DNA of 64,000 bases from Nocardia macrotermitis (GCF_009604405.1 NZ_WEGK01000007.1:186001-250000); one strand, 5' to 3'; shown: positions 15,820-24,615, counted from the stretch's first letter. The notes: generated from the sequence alone by a model not told the origin. Program-made: numbers and translations.

Positions 15820-16224
15820 TCAGAACTCGAAGACCGAAATACTGCGGGCCGCGGCCTGACAGCTGTTGCCGTACGTCTGGCGGAAACTCACCTGCCTGCC
15901 GTGCCAGATACCGTCGGCCGTGAGGGTGACCGGGTCGTAGATCATCGGGCAGTAGAACATGAGCCGACCGCGCAGATTCTCGAAATCGCCGCCCGCGGCC
16001 TCGAGTTCGTCGCAGGCGGCGGATGCCTGCGGATGATTACCCGCGACGACCGGTGCGCAGACCAGCAGCACGGTGCGCTGAATCGGCGCGTGCTGCTGGG
16101 AGATGGTGAGCAGCAGGGCCGTGGGCGGCAGATCGGTGGGCCGAGCCTGCGCGGGGGCCGCGGTGACGGCGACCGTGGCGGCCAGCACGGCCGCGCTCGC
16201 GGCCGCGGTGCGGAATGAGATCAT
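15820..16224 (-). CDS. Subtilisin-inhibitor-like (SSI family) secreted protease inhibitor
   Basis: A 134-residue secreted protein with a signal peptide ending near AAPAQA (residues ~1-27). The mature part matches Streptomyces subtilisin inhibitor (Pfam SSI): LVCAPVVAGNHPQASAACDE and the reactive-site loop YCPMIYDPVT, where Met94-Ile95 would be P1-P1'. The four Cys at 56, 71, 92 and 122 fit the two conserved SSI disulphides, one next to the reactive site. AGGAG precedes the ATG. The family blocks extracellular subtilisin-like and trypsin-like proteases; Met at P1 favours subtilisin-type targets. It is monocistronic. Confidence 0.85.
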   Translation of the reverse strand: MISFRTAAASAAVLAATVAVTAAPAQARPTDLPPTALLLTISQQHAPIQRTVLLVCAPVVAGNHPQASAACDELEAAGGDFENLRGRLMFYCPMIYDPVTLTADGIWHGRQVSFRQTYGNSCQAAARSISVFEF

Positions 16225-16290
16225 CTGATTTCTCCTGATCGCGGGCCATATCTACGTTGTCTGCGTATCGGCGCGGCGCGCGCGAATGTT

Positions 16291-16641
16291 TCAGACGGAA
16301 CCTTCGGCGGCCGGACCGCCGATCGTGTCGTGCCAGCGTTCGGCCCACCCCCACAGCGGCTCGAGCGCCCGGCCGAGTTCCACACCCGGATAGGTCAGCT
16401 CATAGGACTTGTCTGCGCGTTTGACGATGATTCCGGCGGTCTGCAACGTCTGCAAACGCACCGAGAGCATGCTCGACGAGCAGTTGTCCATCCGCCGCCG
16501 CAGCTCCAGAAAGCCCAGCGGACCGGGCTCGAGTTCCCAGATCACGCGCAGCATCCAGCGCTGGCCCAGCAGCTCCATCGCCTGCGTGGGCGCCGCGGCC
16601 GGATCCCGGCGGGGTGCGTCCCGTTCCCTTGCGCTTCTCAT
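16291..16641 (-). CDS. HxlR-family transcriptional regulator
   Basis: A 116-residue winged-helix protein. The HxlR signature is clear: AMELLGQRWMLRVIWELEPG, then GFLELRRRMDNCSSSMLSVRLQTLQTAGII and KRADKSYELTYPG. Cys54 next to the recognition helix could be a redox or electrophile sensor, as in some HxlR/DUF24 regulators (HypR, YodB). It diverges from the SDR gene at 16704, and a symmetric site lies between them. No strong ribosome site precedes its ATG. Confidence 0.88.
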   Translation of the reverse strand: MRSARERDAPRRDPAAAPTQAMELLGQRWMLRVIWELEPGPLGFLELRRRMDNCSSSMLSVRLQTLQTAGIIVKRADKSYELTYPGVELGRALEPLWGWAERWHDTIGGPAAEGSV

Positions 16642-16658
16642 TCGGAAGCACCATAGTT

Positions 16659-16675
16659 GCTTCTGAAATAGAAGC
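16659..16675. promoter_or_regulatory. Probable HxlR operator
   Basis: Perfect inverted repeat GCTTCT-GAAAT-AGAAGC in the 62-bp gap between the divergent hxlR-type and SDR genes, 18 bp from the regulator's start codon. HxlR proteins bind such short dyads; assignment is by position. Confidence 0.55.
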
Positions 16676-16703
16676 GATCGAGCAAGCCGAACGAGGAGGC
16701 CGA

Positions 16704-17441
16704 GTGGAGTCGAACAGGATCGCGCTGGTGACCGGGGCGTCGCGCGGCATCGGAGCGGCCACGGCCCGGATTCTCGCCGCCCGTGGCGATCACGTGATCG
16801 TCAACTATCGCGAGAAGCGCAGGCGGGCACAGGATCTCGCCGACGAGATCGCCGCGTCCGGGGGCAGCGCGTCGATCGCCGGGGCCGATCTGTCCGACGA
16901 GGCCGCGGCGCGGGCACTGGTCCGGGACATCGTCGACCGGGCCGGACGTCTGGATGTGCTGGTGCTCAACGCATCCGGCGGTCTGGAGCGGGGCGCGGCG
17001 GCGGATTACGCGATGTCCATCAACCGTGACGCGCAGCTGCGACTGGTCCGGCTGCTGCTGCCGCATATGCCCGAGGGCGCGCGCATCGTCTTCGTCACCA
17101 GCCACCAGGCGCATTTCCACGGCCGCAAACCGGTCCCCGCCGACTACGAGCCCATCGCCGCCAGCAAACGCGCCGGAGAGGACGCGCTGCGCGAGCTGAT
17201 CCCCGAATTCGACTCGCGCCGAATCGGTTTCACCGTGGTATCGGGCGATATGATCGACGGGACCATCATCGTGCGACTGCTGGAACGCCGCGATCCGGAC
17301 GCGGTCGCCGCCCGCACCGAGCACGGTGCGCTGCCGACGGTGGAGGAATTCGCCACCGCCGTGGCCGATGCCACCATCGGGGATCACGCGCTCGGGCACA
17401 CGGTGTACATCGGCGGGGCGGATTACTTGACGCACAGCTGA
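16704..17441 (+). CDS. SDR-family oxidoreductase
   Basis: A 245-residue classical short-chain dehydrogenase. It has ALVTGASRGIGAATARILAARGD at the N terminus and the Asn-containing VLNASGGLERG segment. The catalytic tyrosine region is atypical: VFVTSHQAHFHGRKPVPADY then EPIAASKRAGEDAL, so Tyr and Lys are separated by more than three residues compared with standard Tyr-x3-Lys. The GTG at 16704 follows a near-perfect GAGGAGG. The divergent HxlR gene is its likely regulator. The substrate is unknown; quinone or aldehyde detoxification would suit an HxlR partner. Confidence 0.85.
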   Translation: MESNRIALVTGASRGIGAATARILAARGDHVIVNYREKRRRAQDLADEIAASGGSASIAGADLSDEAAARALVRDIVDRAGRLDVLVLNASGGLERGAAADYAMSINRDAQLRLVRLLLPHMPEGARIVFVTSHQAHFHGRKPVPADYEPIAASKRAGEDALRELIPEFDSRRIGFTVVSGDMIDGTIIVRLLERRDPDAVAARTEHGALPTVEEFATAVADATIGDHALGHTVYIGGADYLTHS

Positions 17442-17567
17442 ATTCGGGTCGCGGTCCACGAGCGACCGTATCCCGCAACTCCGGTCGCGCCGAGAAGTGG
17501 ATTCACGGCCGGGGATGCGGATCGGCGACGAGGTTCGGGTCGGATGCCCGATGGACTCGGGCAGGCG

Positions 17568-19337
17568 TCAGGCGACGGGCTCCAGGACCGCGTCGCGGGA
17601 GAGCAGATCCGCGTAGAAGCCGTTGCGTTCCAGGAGTTCTCGATGGGTGCCGCGTTCCACGACGTGTCCGGCATCCAGCACGACGATCTGATCCGCGTCG
17701 CGAATCGTGGACAGGCGGTGGGCGATGGTGATGGTGGTGCGGCCCGCGGACAGGGCGTCGATGGCGGCCTGCACCTCGCGTTCGGTGCGGGTGTCCAGGG
17801 CGCTGGTGGCCTCGTCCAGCACCATGATCGGCGGATTGCGCAGGATGGCGCGGGCCACGGCCAGGCGCTGTTTCTCGCCGCCGGAGAAGCGGTAGCCGCG
17901 TTCGCCGACGAGGGTGTCGTACCCGTCGGGCAGGCTCGCGATGTGGTCGTGGATCTGCGCGGCGCGGGCCGCGGCGATCAATTCCTCCTGCGTCGCATCG
18001 GGTTTGGCGAAGCGCAGGTTGTCCGCGACCGAGGCGTGGAACAGGTACGTCTCCTGGGAGACCACCCCGACGCTGGCCGACAGGTCCGCGAAACTCAGCT
18101 CCCGCACATCGACCCCGTCGACGGCGACCCGCCCCGAACTCGCGTCGTACAGCCGAGCGACCAGGTAGCCGAGAGTCGTTTTGCCCGAACCGGTTTCGCC
18201 GACGATCGCCAGCGACGTCCCGGCCGGAACGGTCAGATCGACATCGTCCAAGACCTGCCGATCCTGCGCGTCGTAGGCGAATCCGACGTGTTCGAACCGC
18301 ACCTCACCGGCCACCTCGGAACGCGGCATCGGCACGGGACGTTCCGGTTCCTCGATATCCGAACGCAGGTCGAGATATTCGAAGATCCTGCCGAACAACG
18401 CCATCGAACTCTGCATGTCCACACCGGTGGACAACAACTGCACCGCGGGCCGCAGCAGGCTGGTCTGCAAGGTCGTGAACGCGACCAGCGTGCCGATCGA
18501 GACCAGCGAATGTCCACTGGCGGAAGCGAATCCGGCGACCCAGTAGATCACCGCGGGCATGGCCGCCATCACGATCTGGATGGTGGACTGCCGCCAGCGA
18601 CCGGCCATACTGGCCCGGACCTCCAGATCGACCAGTTCGCGCGATTCGCTCGCGAATCCGTCGATCAGCGCGGGCGCGCGACCCATGGTGCGCCCCAACA
18701 GAATTCCGCTCACCGACAGCGATTCCTCGACGATGGCGGACATGCTCGCGAGTTTGCGCTGGCGCGCGGCGGTGATCCGGCGGCGTTCGTCGCCGACGCG
18801 GCGGCTGATCCAGACGAAGAACGGCAGCATCACCAGCGATACCAGCGCGAGCCGCCAGTCCAGCGCGAACATCGCGATGACGGCCGCGGTCACCGAGGTG
18901 AAATTGGAGACCAGAGAGGTGGCCGTGGTGGTCACCGTGGACTGCATACCGCCGATGTCGTTGGCGATGCGCGATTGCACCTCGCCGGTGCGGGTGGCGG
19001 TGAAGAACGCCAGCGGCATGCTCTGCAACCGCGCGTAGACCGCCGCGCGCAGGTCGTGCATGACCCGCTGGCCGACGGCGGTGGAGATATAGGTCTGCGA
19101 CACGCTGAACACGCTGGTCAGCACGACGACCGCGATCATGCCCGCCGCCATGACGGTGAGCAGTCCGGTGCGGCCGTGCGGCAGGGCGTCGTCCAGGATC
19201 TCGCGTAACAGGAACGGCGAGGCCAGCGAGACGATCGAGGACAGGGCCACCAGCGCGGCGACCAGCAGCAGCCGGGCGCGATAGGGCCGGAACAACCGCA
19301 GGATGCGGCGAAGTTCGGGTGGGGATTGGGTTGCCAT
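17568..19337 (-). CDS. ABC exporter, fused permease and ATPase
   Basis: A 589-residue half-transporter with an N-terminal six-span membrane domain (residues ~1-310) and a C-terminal ATPase. ATPase motifs are Walker A VGETGSGKTTL, ABC signature FSGGEKQRLAVARA, Walker B IMVLDEATSALD, and H-loop TIAHRLSTI. It resembles multidrug/lipid exporters that function as dimers. AAGGAG lies six bases before the ATG at 19337. A MarR-family gene diverges 83 bp away with paired operator-like sites, suggesting induction by a toxic compound that the pump removes. Confidence 0.93.
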   Translation of the reverse strand: MATQSPPELRRILRLFRPYRARLLLVAALVALSSIVSLASPFLLREILDDALPHGRTGLLTVMAAGMIAVVVLTSVFSVSQTYISTAVGQRVMHDLRAAVYARLQSMPLAFFTATRTGEVQSRIANDIGGMQSTVTTTATSLVSNFTSVTAAVIAMFALDWRLALVSLVMLPFFVWISRRVGDERRRITAARQRKLASMSAIVEESLSVSGILLGRTMGRAPALIDGFASESRELVDLEVRASMAGRWRQSTIQIVMAAMPAVIYWVAGFASASGHSLVSIGTLVAFTTLQTSLLRPAVQLLSTGVDMQSSMALFGRIFEYLDLRSDIEEPERPVPMPRSEVAGEVRFEHVGFAYDAQDRQVLDDVDLTVPAGTSLAIVGETGSGKTTLGYLVARLYDASSGRVAVDGVDVRELSFADLSASVGVVSQETYLFHASVADNLRFAKPDATQEELIAAARAAQIHDHIASLPDGYDTLVGERGYRFSGGEKQRLAVARAILRNPPIMVLDEATSALDTRTEREVQAAIDALSAGRTTITIAHRLSTIRDADQIVVLDAGHVVERGTHRELLERNGFYADLLSRDAVLEPVA

Positions 19338-19370
19338 AGGCGACTCCTTCCAGGTACTACTCGCTCTAAC

Positions 19371-19415
19371 TGAGCTTGACTCACAATTATTCCACGCAAT
19401 CATGAGCTAGGCTCA
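19371..19415. promoter_or_regulatory. Paired MarR operator sites
   Basis: Two TGAGC-N3-GCTCA-type dyads: TGAGCTTGACTCA (19371-19383) and the perfect TGAGCTAGGCTCA (19403-19415), centred 32 bp apart, in the divergent ABC/marR promoter. The second ends five bases before the marR start codon, leaving no room for a ribosome site, so that transcript may be leaderless. Confidence 0.6.
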
Positions 19416-19420
19416 GAATC

Positions 19421-19852
19421 ATGGCCGAAGCCACCGAATCCGATCTACCCGAACTGTTCCTGCACGTCAGCAAGCGGATTCGCCGCAATCAGGCGGCGCG
19501 GCTGGCTCCCCTGGGCCTCACGCCCGCGCAGAGCCGGGCGTTGCGGATCATCGGCCGCACCGAGGAACCACTACGCATGTCCGCCCTCGCGGAACATCTC
19601 GGCATCGTGCCGCGCTCGGCCACCACCGTGGTCGACGCGCTCGCCAACGCGGGACTGGTCACCCGCGAACCAGATCCGACGAATCGCCGGTCCACCCTGG
19701 TGGTCCCGACCGACGCCGGACGTCACACACTCACCCGCATGGCGCAGGCCCGCCGCGAGGCCGCCACCGAGACCTTCGCCCCGCTCTCCGACGAGCAGCG
19801 GGAGACGTTGCGCGGGTTGCTCGCGACCCTGGATTCGCGAGATGCCCAGTGA
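19421..19852 (+). CDS. MarR-family transcriptional regulator (ABC exporter control)
   Basis: A 143-residue winged-helix repressor. The DNA-binding part is PLRMSALAEHLGIVPRSATTVVDALANAGLV with the wing REPDPTNRRSTLVVPTDAG. It lies divergent to the ABC exporter at 17568-19337, with two dyads between them. Typical MarR logic is repression of itself and the pump until a phenolic or lipophilic ligand binds. It ends 21 bp from the convergent amidase gene. Confidence 0.9.
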   Translation: MAEATESDLPELFLHVSKRIRRNQAARLAPLGLTPAQSRALRIIGRTEEPLRMSALAEHLGIVPRSATTVVDALANAGLVTREPDPTNRRSTLVVPTDAGRHTLTRMAQARREAATETFAPLSDEQRETLRGLLATLDSRDAQ

Positions 19853-19873
19853 GCGTGGATATTTCGTGAGCCG

Positions 19874-20896
19874 CTATTCGTGCGGCAGGTCGTACACCGG
19901 ACATTCGGCGACACCGATCGTGTCCCGGGTGATCGCCTCGACCTGCTCCTGCGCCTTCTTCGCGTCATTGACCCAAGTCTTGTAGAAATCGAACGGACAA
20001 TCGGCGATCCCCTTGTCGCCGTCGCCGGAATTCGATACCCCGGTATAGCCGCGATGCAGCAGTTTGAACAGATGATTCTGCGCCTGATCGTATCGGCGCG
20101 CGGCACGGATTTCCGGAATCGACAATTGCGCGTATTGGATCCCGTATTCCTCGGTGCCGGTCTCACCGAGCGTGCGTCCGTCGAAACCGATGATCGACGA
20201 ATGGCCGAAATAGGTGTAGACGCCGTCGAATCCGGCGCAGTTCGCCACCGCCACATAGCAGTTGTTCGCCCACGCCATCGCCTTGGCCATCAATACCTGC
20301 TGATCCTTCGCGGGATACATGTAGCCCTGGCAGCGCACGATCAGCTCGGCGCCTTTCATCGCACAGTCGCGCCAGATCTCCGGGTAATTCCCGTCGTCGC
20401 ACACGATCAGTGAAATTTTCATCCCCTTCGGACCATCGCTGACGTAGGTCTCCCCGCCGGGATACCAGCCCTCGATCGGATTCCAGGGCAACACCTTCCG
20501 GTACTTCTGCACGATCCGGCCCTCGTCGTCGATGAGGACGAGGGTGTTGTAGGGCGCCTTGCCCGGATGCTCCTCGTGCCGCTCACCCGTCAGCGAGAAG
20601 ACACCCCAGGTCTCGGCCTTCCGGCACGCGGCGGCGAATATCTCCGTTTCCGCCCCGGGCACGGTCGTCGCGGTGGCGTACATTTCGTCGCGGTCGTACA
20701 TGATTCCCATCGTCGAATACTCCGGGAATACGATGAGATCCATACCGGGCAGGCCGCTCTTGATGCCCACCACCATATCGGCGATCTTCTCGGCATTCTC
20801 GAGCACGTCGGCCTGGGTGTGCAGCCGGGGAATCTTGTAGTTGACCACCGCGACGCCGACCGTGTCGGGACTCGAGCCGATATCTCCGTGCCGCAT
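19874..20896 (-). CDS. amiE: Aliphatic amidase (acylamide amidohydrolase)
   Basis: A 340-residue nitrilase-superfamily amidase, closely resembling Pseudomonas aeruginosa AmiE from MRHGDIGSSPDTVGVAVVNY onward. It hydrolyses short aliphatic amides such as acetamide to the acid and ammonia in the cytoplasm. The catalytic Glu59 (VFPEYS), Lys134 (KYRKVLPW) and Cys166 (VCDDGNYPE), plus the second Glu in PIEGWYPGG, are all present. The start is the ATG at 20896, matching the conserved N terminus. The downstream cluster adds a MarR regulator, an AmiC-like sensor, a permease and formamidase, so this is the first gene of an amide-use region. Confidence 0.95.
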   Translation of the reverse strand: MRHGDIGSSPDTVGVAVVNYKIPRLHTQADVLENAEKIADMVVGIKSGLPGMDLIVFPEYSTMGIMYDRDEMYATATTVPGAETEIFAAACRKAETWGVFSLTGERHEEHPGKAPYNTLVLIDDEGRIVQKYRKVLPWNPIEGWYPGGETYVSDGPKGMKISLIVCDDGNYPEIWRDCAMKGAELIVRCQGYMYPAKDQQVLMAKAMAWANNCYVAVANCAGFDGVYTYFGHSSIIGFDGRTLGETGTEEYGIQYAQLSIPEIRAARRYDQAQNHLFKLLHRGYTGVSNSGDGDKGIADCPFDFYKTWVNDAKKAQEQVEAITRDTIGVAECPVYDLPHE

Positions 20897-21052
20897 GAGA
20901 GTCGCCCTTCCGCTGCTTCCGGCGCACTTCACCGAATGTCATCGGAGGAATCATCCCGCGTACGCGAGGCAACGCGGTGTCCGCTGTGTAACGAAGGCAT
21001 TTCCGTGCGAAAGTGCCACGGCGACAACGGAAGTGCCACCGCGATCGCGGCG

Positions 21053-21502
21053 CTACAGTGCCACCGGATCGCTCACCCGGATCCGCTCCGATAACGCGGT
21101 GAGCAGTTCGGTGATCGGCGCACTGTCGGCGGCGATGGCGGAGACGCCGCCCTCGGACAGCGCCTGGTTCATCACCTTGTGGGTCAGCTGGCCGCGCCGG
21201 GTCGCGTGGACCAGCACGCGGCGGCGATCGGCGGCGTCGACGTTGCGGTTCACCAGATTGTCGGCGATCATGGCGTCGATCAGGCGGGTGAGCGTGGCGG
21301 CATTGAGTTGGGTGGCTTCGGCCAGTTGGGACATCGAACGGCCCTGGCCGTCGGCGACCGCGTTGAGCACGTGCCAGCGCGCGGGTGAACCCTCGCCGAG
21401 GCAGGTGGCGACAGTCTTGTCCAGCTCCTGCGATACCCCCCGCAGCAATCGGGCGAGCTCGTCCAGCGCTCCGAGAGCGGTACTATCGTCCACAATCAGC
21501 AC
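21053..21502 (-). CDS. MarR-family transcriptional regulator (amide region)
   Basis: A 149-residue MarR protein: SPARWHVLNAVADGQGRSMSQLAEATQLNAATLTRLIDAMIADNLV, with the wing NRNVDAADRRRVLVHATRRG. The start is a GTG at 21502 or 21493. It lies between amiE (same strand, downstream) and the divergent AmiC-like gene. The gap of 54 bp to the latter contains ACTATAC and GTATGAGT half-sites. It is the best candidate regulator of the amide genes. Confidence 0.88.
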   Translation of the reverse strand: MLIVDDSTALGALDELARLLRGVSQELDKTVATCLGEGSPARWHVLNAVADGQGRSMSQLAEATQLNAATLTRLIDAMIADNLVNRNVDAADRRRVLVHATRRGQLTHKVMNQALSEGGVSAIAADSAPITELLTALSERIRVSDPVAL

Positions 21503-21556
21503 TATACAGCGCCGTATGAGTCATTTTCAGTTGCAAGTATTACGGTGGTGGTTGCC

Positions 21557-22606
21557 ATGACGGTGAATCTCGCGCTGGCGGTGCCGCTGAGCGGCCCGGC
21601 GGGCATGTTCGGGCCGTCCTGCGAGGCGTCCGCCGAACTCGCGATCGCGGATATCAATGCCGCGGGCGGCATTCTGGACCAGCCGGTGCGACTGCATCCG
21701 ATCGACGCCGCCGCGCCGCTGCCGGAGCTGACCGCGCGGATGGACCGGATAATCGGCGCGGGCCTGATCGACGGTGTCGTGGGCTGGCATCTGTCCAATG
21801 CCCGCAAGGTGATCACCCCGCTCACCGCCGGTCGAATTCCCTACGTGTACACCACTTTCTACGAGGGCGGCGAGGATTCCGACGGGGTGTACATGGTCGG
21901 CGAGACGCCCGATCAGCAGCTGTTCCCCGCGCTGCGCTGGATGCGCGCCGAATTCGGTATCAAGCGCTGGTACATCGTCGGCAACGACTACATCTGGCCG
22001 CGCGAAACAGCCAGGGCGACAGTGGAATTCAGCGCGGATTCGGATATGGAAGTGGTCGGCGCGAGCTTCGTCCCGCTGGACGGACGCGATTTCACCACCG
22101 CGCTCGAACTGATCGGATCCTCTGCGGCACAGGGCGTTCTGCTGTTCCTGGTGGGCGCGGACTGCGCCGCGTTCAACCGGGCGTTCGCCGCGGCCGGGCT
22201 GGACGAGCACCGGATCCGGCTCGGCATGATGATCGGCGAGGACGTCCTGTACGCCGGCGGCGCGGACAGTACGCGCGGATTGTTCACCGCCTGTGGCTAT
22301 TTCGAGAGTGTGGTGTCCCAGGCGGGAATGGAATTCGGGGCCCGGTACACCGAGCACTTCGGGGCGCTGGCTCCGGCGTTGAACAATATCGGCGAATCCT
22401 GTTACGAGGGACTGCTGTTGTTCGCCTCGCTGGCCGAACAGGCCCGCAGCCTGGATCTGCGCGCGATCGAACGCACCGCGTCGGGCGCGGCCTATCACGG
22501 CCCGCGCGGGGAGGTCCGGGTCCGCGGCGTGCACACCACCCAGCCGGTCTATCTGGCCGGGGTCGATCGGCTGGACTTCACCGTGCACGCCGAACTCACC
22601 TCCTGA
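21557..22606 (+). CDS. AmiC/urea-type periplasmic-binding-fold protein without signal peptide
   Basis: A 349-residue type I periplasmic-binding-fold protein: VNLALAVPLSGPAGMFGPSC, then INAAGGILDQPVRL, GVVGWHLSNARKVITPL, YIVGNDYIWPRETARAT and LNNIGESCYEGLLLFASL. It resembles AmiC, the cytoplasmic amide sensor of Pseudomonas, and urea/short-chain-amide ABC binding proteins. It has no signal peptide or lipobox and no ABC permease genes nearby, so I favour a cytoplasmic sensor. Pseudomonas AmiC works by sequestering the antiterminator AmiR, which is not seen here; a MarR gene lies divergent instead. Start at ATG 21557; a GTG at 21545 is also in frame. Confidence 0.8.
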   Translation: MTVNLALAVPLSGPAGMFGPSCEASAELAIADINAAGGILDQPVRLHPIDAAAPLPELTARMDRIIGAGLIDGVVGWHLSNARKVITPLTAGRIPYVYTTFYEGGEDSDGVYMVGETPDQQLFPALRWMRAEFGIKRWYIVGNDYIWPRETARATVEFSADSDMEVVGASFVPLDGRDFTTALELIGSSAAQGVLLFLVGADCAAFNRAFAAAGLDEHRIRLGMMIGEDVLYAGGADSTRGLFTACGYFESVVSQAGMEFGARYTEHFGALAPALNNIGESCYEGLLLFASLAEQARSLDLRAIERTASGAAYHGPRGEVRVRGVHTTQPVYLAGVDRLDFTVHAELTS

Positions 22607-22662
22607 GAGATCACCTCCTTCGGGGCCGAATCATGTTCGGCCCCGCGAAGTTTCATACAGGT

Positions 22663-24369
22663 TCAGTCACGCGCGGGTGCGGCTCGCAGACCCAGATCCT
22701 GCGCCACCACCGAGTCCGCGTAGGACGGCGACTGGCACTGCTCCTCGCAGTCCTTGGTGAGCGTGCAGGTCAGCGAGGACACCGTGCCGCCGTGGAATGG
22801 GCAGTCGTGCACCATATCCGGCAGTTCGTACCGCTTGCCGTCGACGATGTCGAGCAGGGTCTGCCCGGCCCACAGCGGTTCCTTCTCGATCTCCTCGCGC
22901 AGCGGATTAGGCCGTGCCAGATAGTATTTGCCGCGCGTGGCGATCGCGATGATCGGCGTCAGCACCACCGCCACGGCCAGTGCCAGATACGGCGACCACG
23001 CCGCGAGCAGACTGCCGAACACCCCGAAGTACGCGAGGATCGACAGCACCGATCCGGCGATCATGGAGCCGAATCCGACCGGATTGATCGGATACAGATA
23101 GGCCCGTTTGAACTCGATGTACGGCGGGCTGATCTTCAGGATGCCCTTGTTGATCACCAGATCGGCGACGATCGCGCCCACCCAGGCGATCGCGACATTG
23201 GAGTAGAACCCGAGAATCGTGTTGAGCAGGGTGAACATATTGCCCAGCATCAACGCCAGCGCGATCGCGATGTGCAGCGCCAGCCACACCACGCGGCCGG
23301 GATGGATGTGCAGCACCCGGCTGAAGAAGTTGGACCAGGACAGCGATCCGGAGTACGCGTTGGTCACGTTGATCTTGATCTGCGACAGCAGCACCATCAC
23401 CGTCGCGATGGCCAACGCCGCCGCGTGACTGTGGATCAGCGACCCGTAGCTGCCCAGGAACTGCTCGATCGGCTCGGTGGCCCGGGTGAAACCGACCTGT
23501 CCGGCGATGTAGAAGGCCAGGAAGGCCCCGCAGATCTGTTTGGCCGCACCGAGAATCACCCAGCCCGGCCCGGCCGCCAGCACCGCGGACCACCAGCGCA
23601 GCTTGGGCGTCTCGGACTTCTCGGGCATGAATCGCAGATAGTCGACCTGCTCACCGATCTGCGCGATCAGCGACAGCGCGACACCGGCGCCCGCGCCGAC
23701 GCCGATCGCGGTCACCCGCGCACTGCCGCCGTCACCAGCCCAGGACAGGAAGCCGTCGAATCCGGACGGATCGCCGATCGCGATCATCACCAGCGGCGCC
23801 GCGAACAGGATCAGCCACAGCGGCTGCGTCCACACCTGGAACTTCGCCAGCGCCGACATCCCGTACAGCACCAGCGGAATGATCAGCAGTGAGCCGATCA
23901 CATAGCCGATCGGCAGTGGGATGTGGAACGCCAGTTTCATCGCCTGCGCCATGATCGATCCCTCGAGGGCGAAGAAGATGAAGCAGAAGCTGGCGTAGAT
24001 GATGCTGGTCAGCGTCGATCCGAAGTAGCCGAATCCGGCGCCGCGGGTCAGCAGGTCCATGTCCAGGTTGTACTTGGCGGCGTAGTAGGCGATCGGGATG
24101 CCGGTCAGGAAGATCGTGGCGGCGGCGACCAGGATCGCGATCACGGCGCTGGAGGCGCCGTGGCTCACGGCGATCGACGCGCCGATGGAGTAGTCGGCCA
24201 GGTAGGCGATGCCGCCGAGGGCGGTGACCGCGCACGCCATCGGACTCCAGCGGCGGAAGGACTTCGGCGCGTATCGCAGCGAATAGTCCTCGATGTCGTC
24301 GCGAGCTGCCCAATCCTGGAAGCGACGCCATCGGGAGGGCGTCGCGGACGGCGTCGGTTGTGTCGTCAT
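22663..24369 (-). CDS. NCS1-family nucleobase/allantoin-type permease with Cys-rich C-terminal tail
   Basis: A 568-residue membrane protein with about 12 hydrophobic segments, of the NCS1 cation symporter family (cytosine, purine, hydantoin, allantoin permeases). The N terminus DDIEDYSLRYAPKSFRRWS is characteristic. Given the amidases on both sides, it may import an amide or urea-like compound. The last ~70 residues are unusual: a cytoplasmic tail with HDCPFHGG, LTCTLTKDCEEQC and more, i.e. five Cys and two His within about 30 residues, like a small metal site. It is divergent from the fmdB/fmdA pair. Confidence 0.88.
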   Translation of the reverse strand: MTTQPTPSATPSRWRRFQDWAARDDIEDYSLRYAPKSFRRWSPMACAVTALGGIAYLADYSIGASIAVSHGASSAVIAILVAAATIFLTGIPIAYYAAKYNLDMDLLTRGAGFGYFGSTLTSIIYASFCFIFFALEGSIMAQAMKLAFHIPLPIGYVIGSLLIIPLVLYGMSALAKFQVWTQPLWLILFAAPLVMIAIGDPSGFDGFLSWAGDGGSARVTAIGVGAGAGVALSLIAQIGEQVDYLRFMPEKSETPKLRWWSAVLAAGPGWVILGAAKQICGAFLAFYIAGQVGFTRATEPIEQFLGSYGSLIHSHAAALAIATVMVLLSQIKINVTNAYSGSLSWSNFFSRVLHIHPGRVVWLALHIAIALALMLGNMFTLLNTILGFYSNVAIAWVGAIVADLVINKGILKISPPYIEFKRAYLYPINPVGFGSMIAGSVLSILAYFGVFGSLLAAWSPYLALAVAVVLTPIIAIATRGKYYLARPNPLREEIEKEPLWAGQTLLDIVDGKRYELPDMVHDCPFHGGTVSSLTCTLTKDCEEQCQSPSYADSVVAQDLGLRAAPARD

Positions 24370-24615
24370 GTCGTTCTCCTCGCAGTCGAGGCCGTTGGCT
24401 GCACGGGCTCGGTGAGGACAGACGCTATAGTCGATATTTTCAATTGACTATAATTCATATGAAAATTAATAGCCGGGAAACACGGCCGAAGTCTCGTAAC
24501 AGCGGCTTAACCGCCCGGTTTCGTGGTCGCGACATGGGCCGCCTTCGATTGTGGCCGTACGAAATATACTCAAATGAAACCGATTACGGCGCTGCCGGTC
24601 GGTCGGAGGTCGCCG

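Noticed and set aside
21557..22606. The AmiC-like protein as an ABC transporter binding protein
   Set aside because: It has no signal peptide or lipobox, and no permease or ATPase genes adjoin it.
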